NCBI GenBank assembly: GCA_028343155.1
Contig: JAOLXX010000002.1
Location: 1-64,000 of the forward strand
Length of the DNA: 64,000 bases
Source of the DNA: Polaribacter sp.
Lineage (GTDB): Bacteria; Bacteroidota; Bacteroidia; Flavobacteriales; Flavobacteriaceae
Direction of reading: 5' to 3'
The translations under genes were made by a program, and so were the position numbers. A model generated the notes under the pieces. The model was not told the DNA's origin, ran no database searches, and saw only the letters and a program-made list of their open reading frames with translations. Shown here in pieces: positions 35,728 through 43,651 of this stretch. How positions within the stretch are numbered: position 1 is the first letter of the stretch; every line of letters begins with the position of its first letter.

Positions 35728-35730
35728 ATA
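35723..35730 (-). promoter_or_regulatory. Bacteroidota -7 promoter box (TATTTTTG) for the nitroreductase gene
   Basis: Minus-strand TATTTTTG, 19 bases before the nitroreductase start codon. Confidence 0.45.
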
Positions 35731-35888
35731 CATCAATATTTATGAGTAAGATAGTTTTGTTGAAATCAAATAAAAATAAAGGCACACAAATCAATATTAT
35801 AGATGAGTAGGGTGTTTTTTGTAGTTCTCGCTAAGTTTTCACAAATAAAAAAATAAAACGATTCAAAAAGAAGAAATAAGTACGGTGA

Positions 35889-35942
35889 TATTACTAATTT
35901 GAAGTCTGTATTGAAGATGTTTCTTTAAATAAATTAGTAATA
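35889..35942. repeat. 12-bp perfect inverted repeat with 30-base spacer
   Basis: Arms TATTACTAATTT (35889-35900) and AAATTAGTAATA (35931-35942). It is about 100 bases before the DUF2851 start. It could fold in RNA or bind a dimeric protein; it also has the look of the ends of a tiny element, but no target duplication is visible. Confidence 0.6.
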
Positions 35943-36041
35943 CAAAAATCGAAAGCCACGAATAAAAAATCATTTTAATTTATTTTTCATAAATTGATGG
36001 TCGAAAAAGAGTTTGTTAAATTAAGATATTTATTATTTGCT

Positions 36042-37313
36042 ATGAAAGAAGATTTTCTACATTATGTATGGAAATACCAGTTATTTTCTATTCACAATTT
36101 AATAACAACTTCGCATGAAAAGCTAACAATTATAAAGCCAGGAACTCACAACCATAATTCTGGAACAGATTTTTTAAATGCACAGTTGAAAATCGACCAT
36201 CAACTTTGGGTTGGTAATGTTGAAATTCATCTGAAATCTTCTGATTGGTATGCGCATCATCATGAGATGGATGAAAATTATGATGCTGTTATCCTACATG
36301 TGGTTTGGGAAGATGATGCTACCGTTTTCATGAAGAATAACAAACCACTACCTGTATTGGTTTTAAAAGATTTTGTTTCTAATACTGCTGTAAAAAATTA
36401 TCAAAATTTGTTTGCTTCGAAACAACGATGGATCGCTTGTGAAAAGGAAATTATGACTGTTGATGGTTTTACTTTTGAAAATTGGAAAGAACGTTTATTT
36501 TTTGAACGATTAGAAAGAAAATCGGATGAGATGAAAGAACTTTTGGTTGCAAATAAAAATGATTTTGAAGCGGTATTATTCCAATTATTGGCAAAGAATT
36601 TTGGGTTAAAAGTAAATGGAGATGCTTTTTTAAGTTTGGCAAATTCTATTGATTTTTCTGTTGTGAGAAAAGTTGCCTTAAATGAAAATCAATTAACGGC
36701 TTTATTGTTTGGTCAAGCTGGTTTTTTAGAAGAAATTATTGAAGAGGAGTATCACCAAAAATTAAAAAGTGAGTATCACTATCTACAACATAAATACAAC
36801 TTGCAACCCATTTCAAATCGTCAGTTTTCTTTTTTTAGAATGCGACCATCTAATTTTTCAACAATACGAATTGCTCAATTGGTTTCTTTGTATCATGCGC
36901 ACCAAAATTTATTTTCCAAAATGATGAAAACAGAAACCTTGAAAGGTTTCTATGAGATGTCCGAAGTAAGCGTACATCCATTCTGGAAAACACATTATAC
37001 ATTCGATAAATCTTCTAAATCATCACCCAAAAAACTAACAAAACAGTTTGTAGATTTACTATTGATAAATACAATAATTCCGCTGAAATTTTTATACAAT
37101 AAGCATCGGGGAGAGATAATTGAAAATGAATTTTTAGTTATTCTTCAAAAAATAAAATCAGAAAAAAACAATATCATTTCTAAATTTGATGATATAGGGA
37201 TCAAAGCTAAAAATGGATATGATACTCAAGCTTTATTAGAGCTTAAAAATAATTATTGTACCAAGAAACTTTGTTTAAAATGCGCAGTAGGAATTAAAAT
37301 TTTAAATAGATAG
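36042..37313 (+). CDS. DUF2851 family protein
   Basis: 423-residue soluble protein. Typical DUF2851 segments are MKEDFLHYVWKYQLFS at the start, PGTHNHNSGTDFLNAQLKID, VGNVEIHLKSSDWYAHHHEMDENYDAVILHVVWEDD (a fold resembling nuclease-like cores, with H and D residues), FSFFRMRPSNFSTIRIAQLVSLY, and a C-terminal NYCTKKLCLKCAVGIKIL with paired Cys. Start chosen at ATG 36042, where the family begins; an in-frame ATG at 35997 would add 15 residues. Function unknown; a nucleic-acid role is only a guess. Confidence 0.85.
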   Translation: MKEDFLHYVWKYQLFSIHNLITTSHEKLTIIKPGTHNHNSGTDFLNAQLKIDHQLWVGNVEIHLKSSDWYAHHHEMDENYDAVILHVVWEDDATVFMKNNKPLPVLVLKDFVSNTAVKNYQNLFASKQRWIACEKEIMTVDGFTFENWKERLFFERLERKSDEMKELLVANKNDFEAVLFQLLAKNFGLKVNGDAFLSLANSIDFSVVRKVALNENQLTALLFGQAGFLEEIIEEEYHQKLKSEYHYLQHKYNLQPISNRQFSFFRMRPSNFSTIRIAQLVSLYHAHQNLFSKMMKTETLKGFYEMSEVSVHPFWKTHYTFDKSSKSSPKKLTKQFVDLLLINTIIPLKFLYNKHRGEIIENEFLVILQKIKSEKNNIISKFDDIGIKAKNGYDTQALLELKNNYCTKKLCLKCAVGIKILNR

Positions 37314-37398
37314 TTGGACTTTTGAACTTGATAAATCAAAATTTTCTAGTTGTATTTTCTAGATTATTAATTCGTATTGGATACTTTATAAAATTAAT

Positions 37399-39834
37399 TT
37401 AATATAAGCTTTTAAACTTACTCGGATTTTCTTCATGCATTATTTCGTAAATTTTTTCGAAAATATCTTCAGCGGAAGGTTTTGAAAAATAATCTCCATC
37501 TGTTCCATAAGCAGTTCTATGAGCTTTGGCAGTTAATGTAACAGGTTTGCTATCTAAGTAGATGTAACCATTTTGTTTTTCTATAATTTCTTGTAAAATA
37601 TATGCAGAAGCACCACCTGGAACATCTTCGTCGACAATCAATAGTTTATTTGTTTTAGCTACACTTTCAACACAGTCATGATTTAAATCAAAAGGAAGTA
37701 AGCTCTGCGCATCTATAATTTCTATATGAATATCGACTTGCTGTAACTCTTTGGCTGCTTCTTCGACAATTCTTAAGGTAGATCCATAAGAAACAACAGT
37801 TATGTCTTTGCCTTCTTTAACGGTTTCAACCACTCCAATTTGAGTTTTATAATCCCCTAAATTTATGGGTAATTCTTCCTTTAATCTGTAGCCATTTAAA
37901 CACTCAATAACCAAGGCTGGTTCATCGCCCTCTAACAAAGTATTATAAAATCCTGCTGCTTTGGTCATATTTCTGGGTACTAAAACATGAATGCCTCTAA
38001 TGTTGTTTATGATACCTCCCATTGGAGATCCTGCATGCCATATTCCTTCCAATCGATGCCCTCGTGTTCTTATAATTAATGGCGCTTTTTGTTTTCCAAA
38101 AGTTCTATAATGAAGGGTTGCTAAGTCATCACTCATTATTTGCAAGGCATAGAGCAAATAATCTAAATACTGTATTTCTGCAATAGGTCGTAAACCACGT
38201 AATGCTAATCCAATACCTTGGCCAATAATTGTAGCTTCTCTAATACCGGTATCTGCTACTCTTATTTCTCCATATTTTTCTTGAAGTCCTTCTAAACCTT
38301 GATTTACATCGCCAATTAGACCTGCATCTTCACCAAAGATAATTACTTCTGGATATTTTTTCAGAAGCGCATTAAAATTATCTCTCATAATAATTCTAGC
38401 ATCAACTAGCGTCTTACTTTTGCTGTAAATGGGTTTTTTTTCTAAAATATTTAAGGCATTAAAATCGGATTCACTATGTAGTTTTGATGAGAATTTTTTT
38501 GCACCTTTTTTTAAAGAATCGTTAATGAAATTTTGAAGCAATATTTTTTCTGCAAAACTTTCGTCTTTAATGAAGCGCAATGTTTTTCTTGCTGTAGATA
38601 TTAGGTCTTTTCTACTTGGCTCGACAATAGCCATTAACTCTTTTTTATATCTGAGAATAAAAGCACCATTTTTGCTTTTATTTGCAACTTTACCTAAGAG
38701 TTCACATCCTTGGGTTACTTCAAGTTTTAACTCATTAATGAAAGCATTCCATGCATTTCTTTTGGCACTTAACACTTCTTTTTTGATTTCTTTCTCTAAG
38801 ATAATTAGTTCTTCTTCAGCATTTACAAATCGTAAAACTTCGCCCGTTTCAGTTTCTAGTTCAAAGTCTAAAATCCAGTTTCGCATTTTTGAAATACAAT
38901 CGTGCTCTTTTTCCCAGTTTAATCTTTCTTTTGTTTTGTATCTTTCATGAGAGCCAGATGTAGAATGGCCTTGAGGTTGCGTGAGTTCTTTTACATGTAT
39001 TAGGATCGGCACGTGCTCTTCCCTTGCAATTTTTCCAGCTTTGTTATAAATGTCTATTAACTGAACATAATCCCACCCATTGACTACAAAAATTTCATAA
39101 CCATCTTTGGAGTTTTCTCTCTGAAAACCCTTTAAAATTTCAGAAATACTTTCTTTTGTGGTTTGATGTTTTGCATGTACAGAAATTCCATATTCATCAT
39201 CCCAAACACTCATTACCATGGGTACTTGCAAAACTCCAGCGGCGTTTATGGTTTCAAAAAATACACCTTCACTAGTACTCGCATTACCAATCGTACCCCA
39301 AGCAACTTCATTTCCATTTATAGAAAAATTAGAGAAATGTTGAACGCTTTTTTCTGTCCTATAAATTTTAGATGCTTGAGCCAAGCCCAATAAGCGTGGC
39401 ATTTGGGCAGCTGTAGGAGAAATATCGGCACTAGAATTATATTGTTTTGTTAGGTCTTTCCAGCTTCCATCTTCATGTATACTATGGGTCGAAAAATGAC
39501 CTCCCATTTGTCTACCGGCAGTCATCGGTTCTGCTTTGATATCTGTATGCGCATATAATCCCGCAAAAAATTGTTGTGCGGTTAATTCTCCAATAGCCAT
39601 CATAAAAGTTTGATCTCTATAGTAACCGGACCTAAAATCTCCAATTTTAAAAGCTTTTGCCATAGCTAATTGTGGCACTTCTTTTCCATCACCAAAAATG
39701 CCAAACTTTGCTTTCCCAGTCAACACTTCTCTTCTGCCTAATAAACTACACTCTCTACTAATTTTAGCAATTCTGTAATCATTTAAAACTTCTGTTTTAA
39801 AATCTTCAAAAGAAAGTTTTTGTTTATTCTCCAT
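37399..39834 (-). CDS. 2-oxoacid dehydrogenase E1, fused alpha and beta subunits
   Basis: 811 residues, thiamine diphosphate enzyme of branched-chain or related 2-oxoacid dehydrogenase complexes. The first half is E1-alpha-like with IGNASTSEGVFFETINAAG and VWDDEYGISV (the TPP motif, GD read as GN), the second half E1-beta-like from about residue 470 with VIIFGEDAGLIGDVNQGLEGLQ, AEIQYLDYLLYALQIMSDDLA, RTRGHRLEGIWHAGSPM and DVPGGASAYILQEI. Separate E1 genes are usual elsewhere; fusion is typical of Bacteroidota. ATG 39834 chosen over TTG 39879 because the latter overlaps the promoter. No E2 or E3 gene is adjacent. Confidence 0.92.
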   Translation of the reverse strand: MENKQKLSFEDFKTEVLNDYRIAKISRECSLLGRREVLTGKAKFGIFGDGKEVPQLAMAKAFKIGDFRSGYYRDQTFMMAIGELTAQQFFAGLYAHTDIKAEPMTAGRQMGGHFSTHSIHEDGSWKDLTKQYNSSADISPTAAQMPRLLGLAQASKIYRTEKSVQHFSNFSINGNEVAWGTIGNASTSEGVFFETINAAGVLQVPMVMSVWDDEYGISVHAKHQTTKESISEILKGFQRENSKDGYEIFVVNGWDYVQLIDIYNKAGKIAREEHVPILIHVKELTQPQGHSTSGSHERYKTKERLNWEKEHDCISKMRNWILDFELETETGEVLRFVNAEEELIILEKEIKKEVLSAKRNAWNAFINELKLEVTQGCELLGKVANKSKNGAFILRYKKELMAIVEPSRKDLISTARKTLRFIKDESFAEKILLQNFINDSLKKGAKKFSSKLHSESDFNALNILEKKPIYSKSKTLVDARIIMRDNFNALLKKYPEVIIFGEDAGLIGDVNQGLEGLQEKYGEIRVADTGIREATIIGQGIGLALRGLRPIAEIQYLDYLLYALQIMSDDLATLHYRTFGKQKAPLIIRTRGHRLEGIWHAGSPMGGIINNIRGIHVLVPRNMTKAAGFYNTLLEGDEPALVIECLNGYRLKEELPINLGDYKTQIGVVETVKEGKDITVVSYGSTLRIVEEAAKELQQVDIHIEIIDAQSLLPFDLNHDCVESVAKTNKLLIVDEDVPGGASAYILQEIIEKQNGYIYLDSKPVTLTAKAHRTAYGTDGDYFSKPSAEDIFEKIYEIMHEENPSKFKSLY

Positions 39835-39876
39835 ATGTGTTTCCTGCAGCATTATTGTAAGATTTTTAGAGTAGTG

Positions 39877-39884
39877 CAAAGATA
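39877..39884 (-). promoter_or_regulatory. Bacteroidota -7 promoter box (TATCTTTG)
   Basis: Minus-strand perfect TAnnTTTG, 43 bases before the chosen E1 start at 39834. It rules against the longer reading from TTG 39879. Confidence 0.5.
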
Positions 39885-39998
39885 GTTTTTTTACTCGATA
39901 TTTGAAAGTGCAACGATTTATTGAGAAATTCTAGTAAAAATAAGTTAATTTATTTTTTTTAAAAAAAGAAACTTTGAGTTGTAAAGATTCCTTTTAAT

Positions 39999-42809
39999 TC
40001 ATAAAAAATTACGTCTAAAAAAGTTATAAACAGCGCCTAAATTTGCACTAAATATGAATCTTATTTTTTCTGGATACGCATTTTGTTGCACTTCCCAACC
40101 ATTATTAGAATAGAGTGGAAAATAAATTTCGAAGATCTCATGTACAAAATTAAAACGGACTCCATTTTCATAAGCAAAATAAATAGGTTGATTTCTGTTT
40201 TTTAGAAAAGCAACATCATTATATAATTCAACCCAACGCCAGAGACCAATACTCGTGTTGAATGAGGACATAAACTGATTGGCAAAACGGGTGGGTAATA
40301 CCGATTTAAACCCTCCCTCTGTAATAATATATTGCTGACTAAAAATACCCGAATCTTCTGAACGACCAAGATAATTTAGTTGAAATAAATAATCATTTGG
40401 TCTATCTAAACCAAAACTAAAATAATCACTTTTGGTTTTATTAGTTAAAAAAGCACCCGCAAAAAATCTAAAATCTAATTGTGTATCTGAAGAACTTAAT
40501 GCTCTGTATCTTAAGTCCAATGATACTTTAGAGAAATCTTTTGCAAATTCAGTGTTAAACCGAGATCTTAATTCTTTGATAATATCTGGTTTGCTGAAGT
40601 TATAACTTACACTAAATACATTGTAATTGTCTTGATCTGTTTTTTGGGTTTGAGGAGCGACTTTTTTATTTATATGAACTATTTTTGCGCTTAGAGACCT
40701 AGAACTTGATTGTCGTAATGACTTTCTTTTAAAATTAATAGCAATATATGGAATTAAGGATTCATACGACAATTCAGGGGCATAATGTAAACTGTTTCCT
40801 GAAATCCCGTAAGTAATTTTATAGATTTTTGTCTTTTCGAAAAATTGATTGTATTTTATAGAGAAATCCCCGTTTATTGAACTGCTTTTTATTGCGTATG
40901 CAGGGGCAATATTAAACTCTAAATTCCTTTTTAAAATGGGTTTGTTATTTAGTTTTGCACCTAAGATTAAACCGTTGTAAAAATTATAGTCTACGTTAGG
41001 TTTATAAAAAAGTTGATGGTACTCAGGGGCTTCAATATCTGTATAAAAAGTAAATTTTATAGGTTTGTTAAATAGCTTCTTTTTTACATTTTTCCAATTA
41101 TCTAAAGTGTTGTATTCTGGGTATAAATTCTCATAATTTAAAACTAATTTGTCAAAGTCGTTATTTTTAATTTTAACGGTTTTAATACTATCAACTGTTT
41201 CAACCCATTTTTTTAATTTTATTTCACCATCCTTTAGTGCATACAAAGCCAATGGAGTAGTGATGTTTCTTTTGTTTCTTAAGACCACTTTTAAGCTGTC
41301 TTTTTCAGGAATTACAGCATCAATTGTATGATCTATTTTTTTGTTTGTGTTTAAGAAATCGTTAAAAAACCAGTCTAAATTTTTTGTGGTTTTCGCTGTA
41401 ATTATTTCTTTAAAATTTTCGCTGGAAATAATTTTTAATTGATTTTTTTGATAAAACTCTTTAAAGGAACTATTTAAAATAGTATCCCCTAAGTATCCTT
41501 TTAAATATCTAAAACCTAAGCCTGCTTTGTATTTGTTAACAATTTTTCTATTAAAATTTGACAAAGAATCTGCCGAAGTATTCAATGATTGGTCTAAAAA
41601 CTTACGTGCGGAAAATTGATAGATAAAAGGGTATTTGTCGCTAAACTTTAATTTAGAAAGATTGAAGGTTCTTATAAACCAATAATTAGAAACATTGCCT
41701 AAAAGTTTAATTTCCGGATAAAATGCTTCTATATATTCGATCATTAGATAGTTCTGTATGCCATCAATTAGCCAATAATCGGTTCTTTTATTTAAGAGCA
41801 ATGTGTTTTCTATATACCTTTTGGTTAAAGCCTTAAACATGGTAATATCCCATTTAAAAGTATCTGAAAAAGGGCGTAAAAAACCAGGCAATTGGTTCAA
41901 TCCATAAATTGGATTTTTTCCCTGTGTAGCTTTGTCTATATAAATTTCTAAATGTGGGTATTTCCCCAAGTACTTCTTTAAAAATAAAAATTCTCTATTT
42001 AAAATAGTGGTCGTCATTTTGGGGTCTAATTCTTCTGAAAAAACATCTGTATAAACTGAAATTGATTTAGTTTTAAAGGTTTTTAATTGCTTTGACTTGT
42101 TAATTCCTAAAATAATATCAGTCTTATTTTTTCCAATTAAATAGTAACTGTTCTTGTTTTTCTTTAGAGTTTCATATTGATATAAATTTGATTCTACAAC
42201 AAATTCTTTAGGGATTTCAATTTCAACTTTAAAATCAGTTCCTTTTTCATATAAATCATCCAAATTTAAGTTACTCATTAACTGCCAGCCTTTATCGTAA
42301 ACTGCAGGTGTTATATACCAATTTCGAAGATGATAGCCCATTTTAGTTTTACCATATTTTGTGAAACGAGCACTTGGTATTTTTACGAAGTAAGTAATTG
42401 AAATCGTAGTCTTTGCTTCTGGGATTAGAGGTTTGTTAAGAAGTATTTCGATAATATCTGCTTGATTTTTTACTTCTTTAAAACTTACATTTTCGAAATC
42501 CACAGAAAGACTTTTGATTGTTGTTGAACCTAAATCTTTTTCTTTAGCAAAGTATAAATCTTTTTTAAAGTCTTCAATAAGTCTTTTAGACAAAGGAGTT
42601 TTTCTATCTCTATAACTGTTTGCCCAGTTATGAAGGTATATATTAGTTAAAATTGAATCTGATGTATTGTGAAAAATAATTTCTTGTTGAATCTTAATGA
42701 CATCTTTTTCTGTATCTAAAATCGCTTTTAAGTTGATTATATTCTCTTGTGAAAACACAAAAGGAGTTGCTAAAATGCATATTAATAGGATGTAATAACG
42801 ATTTTTCAA
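39999..42809 (-). CDS. M1 (gluzincin)-like protein with predicted outer-membrane barrel, zinc site apparently lost
   Basis: 936-residue exported protein. Signal peptide 1-20 (PFVFSQ). Residues 20-250 are beta-rich like the N-terminal domain of M1 aminopeptidases (LHNWANSYRD, WYITPAVYDKGWQLMSN). Where M1 enzymes have HExxH then Glu in the WLNEG helix, this protein reads LTKRYIENTLLL and DYWLIDGIQNYLM (residues 328-357), with no HExxH. From about 590 to the end are many alternating amphipathic strands (FYNGLILGAKLNN, LEFNIAPAYAIK, YKITYGISGN, FSVSYNFSKP, DFRFFAGAFL), ending RRNFL, consistent with a barrel. Probably an inactive peptidase-like receptor or assembly factor on the surface; function unknown. 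Confidence 0.75.
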   Translation of the reverse strand: MKNRYYILLICILATPFVFSQENIINLKAILDTEKDVIKIQQEIIFHNTSDSILTNIYLHNWANSYRDRKTPLSKRLIEDFKKDLYFAKEKDLGSTTIKSLSVDFENVSFKEVKNQADIIEILLNKPLIPEAKTTISITYFVKIPSARFTKYGKTKMGYHLRNWYITPAVYDKGWQLMSNLNLDDLYEKGTDFKVEIEIPKEFVVESNLYQYETLKKNKNSYYLIGKNKTDIILGINKSKQLKTFKTKSISVYTDVFSEELDPKMTTTILNREFLFLKKYLGKYPHLEIYIDKATQGKNPIYGLNQLPGFLRPFSDTFKWDITMFKALTKRYIENTLLLNKRTDYWLIDGIQNYLMIEYIEAFYPEIKLLGNVSNYWFIRTFNLSKLKFSDKYPFIYQFSARKFLDQSLNTSADSLSNFNRKIVNKYKAGLGFRYLKGYLGDTILNSSFKEFYQKNQLKIISSENFKEIITAKTTKNLDWFFNDFLNTNKKIDHTIDAVIPEKDSLKVVLRNKRNITTPLALYALKDGEIKLKKWVETVDSIKTVKIKNNDFDKLVLNYENLYPEYNTLDNWKNVKKKLFNKPIKFTFYTDIEAPEYHQLFYKPNVDYNFYNGLILGAKLNNKPILKRNLEFNIAPAYAIKSSSINGDFSIKYNQFFEKTKIYKITYGISGNSLHYAPELSYESLIPYIAINFKRKSLRQSSSRSLSAKIVHINKKVAPQTQKTDQDNYNVFSVSYNFSKPDIIKELRSRFNTEFAKDFSKVSLDLRYRALSSSDTQLDFRFFAGAFLTNKTKSDYFSFGLDRPNDYLFQLNYLGRSEDSGIFSQQYIITEGGFKSVLPTRFANQFMSSFNTSIGLWRWVELYNDVAFLKNRNQPIYFAYENGVRFNFVHEIFEIYFPLYSNNGWEVQQNAYPEKIRFIFSANLGAVYNFFRRNFL

Positions 42810-42857
42810 TTAAAATTATTGTTTTTTATAGTTGCCTGACTTGAAAAACAAGGCGCT

Positions 42858-42865
42858 CAAATATA
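42858..42865 (-). promoter_or_regulatory. Bacteroidota -7 promoter box (TATATTTG)
   Basis: Minus-strand TATATTTG, 49 bases before the M1-like gene start. Confidence 0.45.
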
Positions 42866-42900
42866 TATGAAAAAGAAAGAAAACCTTTCTTAAAAGTAGC

Positions 42901-43608
42901 TTAGAAATTAGGTTTAAATTGGTATTTAGAATAAAATTTATTTAAATGATCAATAGCTTCATCGCTGGTGTCTACTAATCGAAACAGATTTAAATCTTTT
43001 TTACTAATAGTACCTTCTTCTAAAAGTGTGTTTTTAATCCAATCTAATAAACCACCCCAGAATTTTTTACCAACTAAAATGATTGGAAAACGTCCAATTT
43101 TTTTCGTTTGAATTAAGGTAATCGCTTCAAAAAGTTCATCCATAGTTCCAAAACCACCTGGCATTACAATAAAACCCTGAGAATATTTTACAAACATTAC
43201 TTTTCTAACAAAGAAATAATCAAAATCTAAACTTTTACCTTGGTCTATCCAAGGATTATCATGTTGTTCAAAAGGCAATTCAATGTTTAAGCCAACAGAA
43301 GCTCCTTTTCCTCTATTCGCACCTTTGTTTCCAGCTTCCATAATTCCGGGTCCACCTCCCGTAATTACTCCATAACCATTTTGAGCTAATTTAAAAGCAA
43401 CTTCTTCTGCTAACTTGTAATAAAGGTGATTTGGATTTGTCCTTGCAGAACCAAAAATAGATACACAAGGGCCTATTTTACTTAATTTTTCGTACCCTTC
43501 TACAAACTCAGCCATTATTTTAAAAATAGCCCAAGAGTCATTGGTCTTTATTTCGTTCCAGGTTTTTGATTGTAGTTTTTCTTTTATTTTTCTATCTTCA
43601 TTAATCAT
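42901..43608 (-). CDS. LOG family protein (TIGR00730)
   Basis: 235 residues. Rossmann-fold protein with the LOG signatures ITGGGPGIMEAGNKGA and PGGFGTMDELFEAITLIQTKKI, the first for phosphate binding and the second carrying the catalytic Glu/Arg region. Close relatives cleave cytokinin riboside 5'-monophosphates or other nucleotide monophosphates; the natural substrate in non-plant bacteria is generally not known. 43 bases after uvrA on the same strand. Confidence 0.92.
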   Translation of the reverse strand: MINEDRKIKEKLQSKTWNEIKTNDSWAIFKIMAEFVEGYEKLSKIGPCVSIFGSARTNPNHLYYKLAEEVAFKLAQNGYGVITGGGPGIMEAGNKGANRGKGASVGLNIELPFEQHDNPWIDQGKSLDFDYFFVRKVMFVKYSQGFIVMPGGFGTMDELFEAITLIQTKKIGRFPIILVGKKFWGGLLDWIKNTLLEEGTISKKDLNLFRLVDTSDEAIDHLNKFYSKYQFKPNF

Positions 43609-43651
43609 AATCAGTTTTTTTTAATTTAATTTGTTTGAAAAATAACGTCTA

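Larger units (their letters stand above)
35705..36041. other. Divergent intergenic region with 12-bp inverted repeat
   Basis: 337 bases between the divergent nitroreductase and DUF2851 genes. It holds the promoter/operator signals near 35713-35730 and a long inverted repeat at 35889-35942. No gene is apparent. Confidence 0.6.

Noticed and set aside
39835-39879. Longer E1 dehydrogenase from TTG 39879
   Set aside because: The codon lies in the promoter box and the extra residues look unlike the family.
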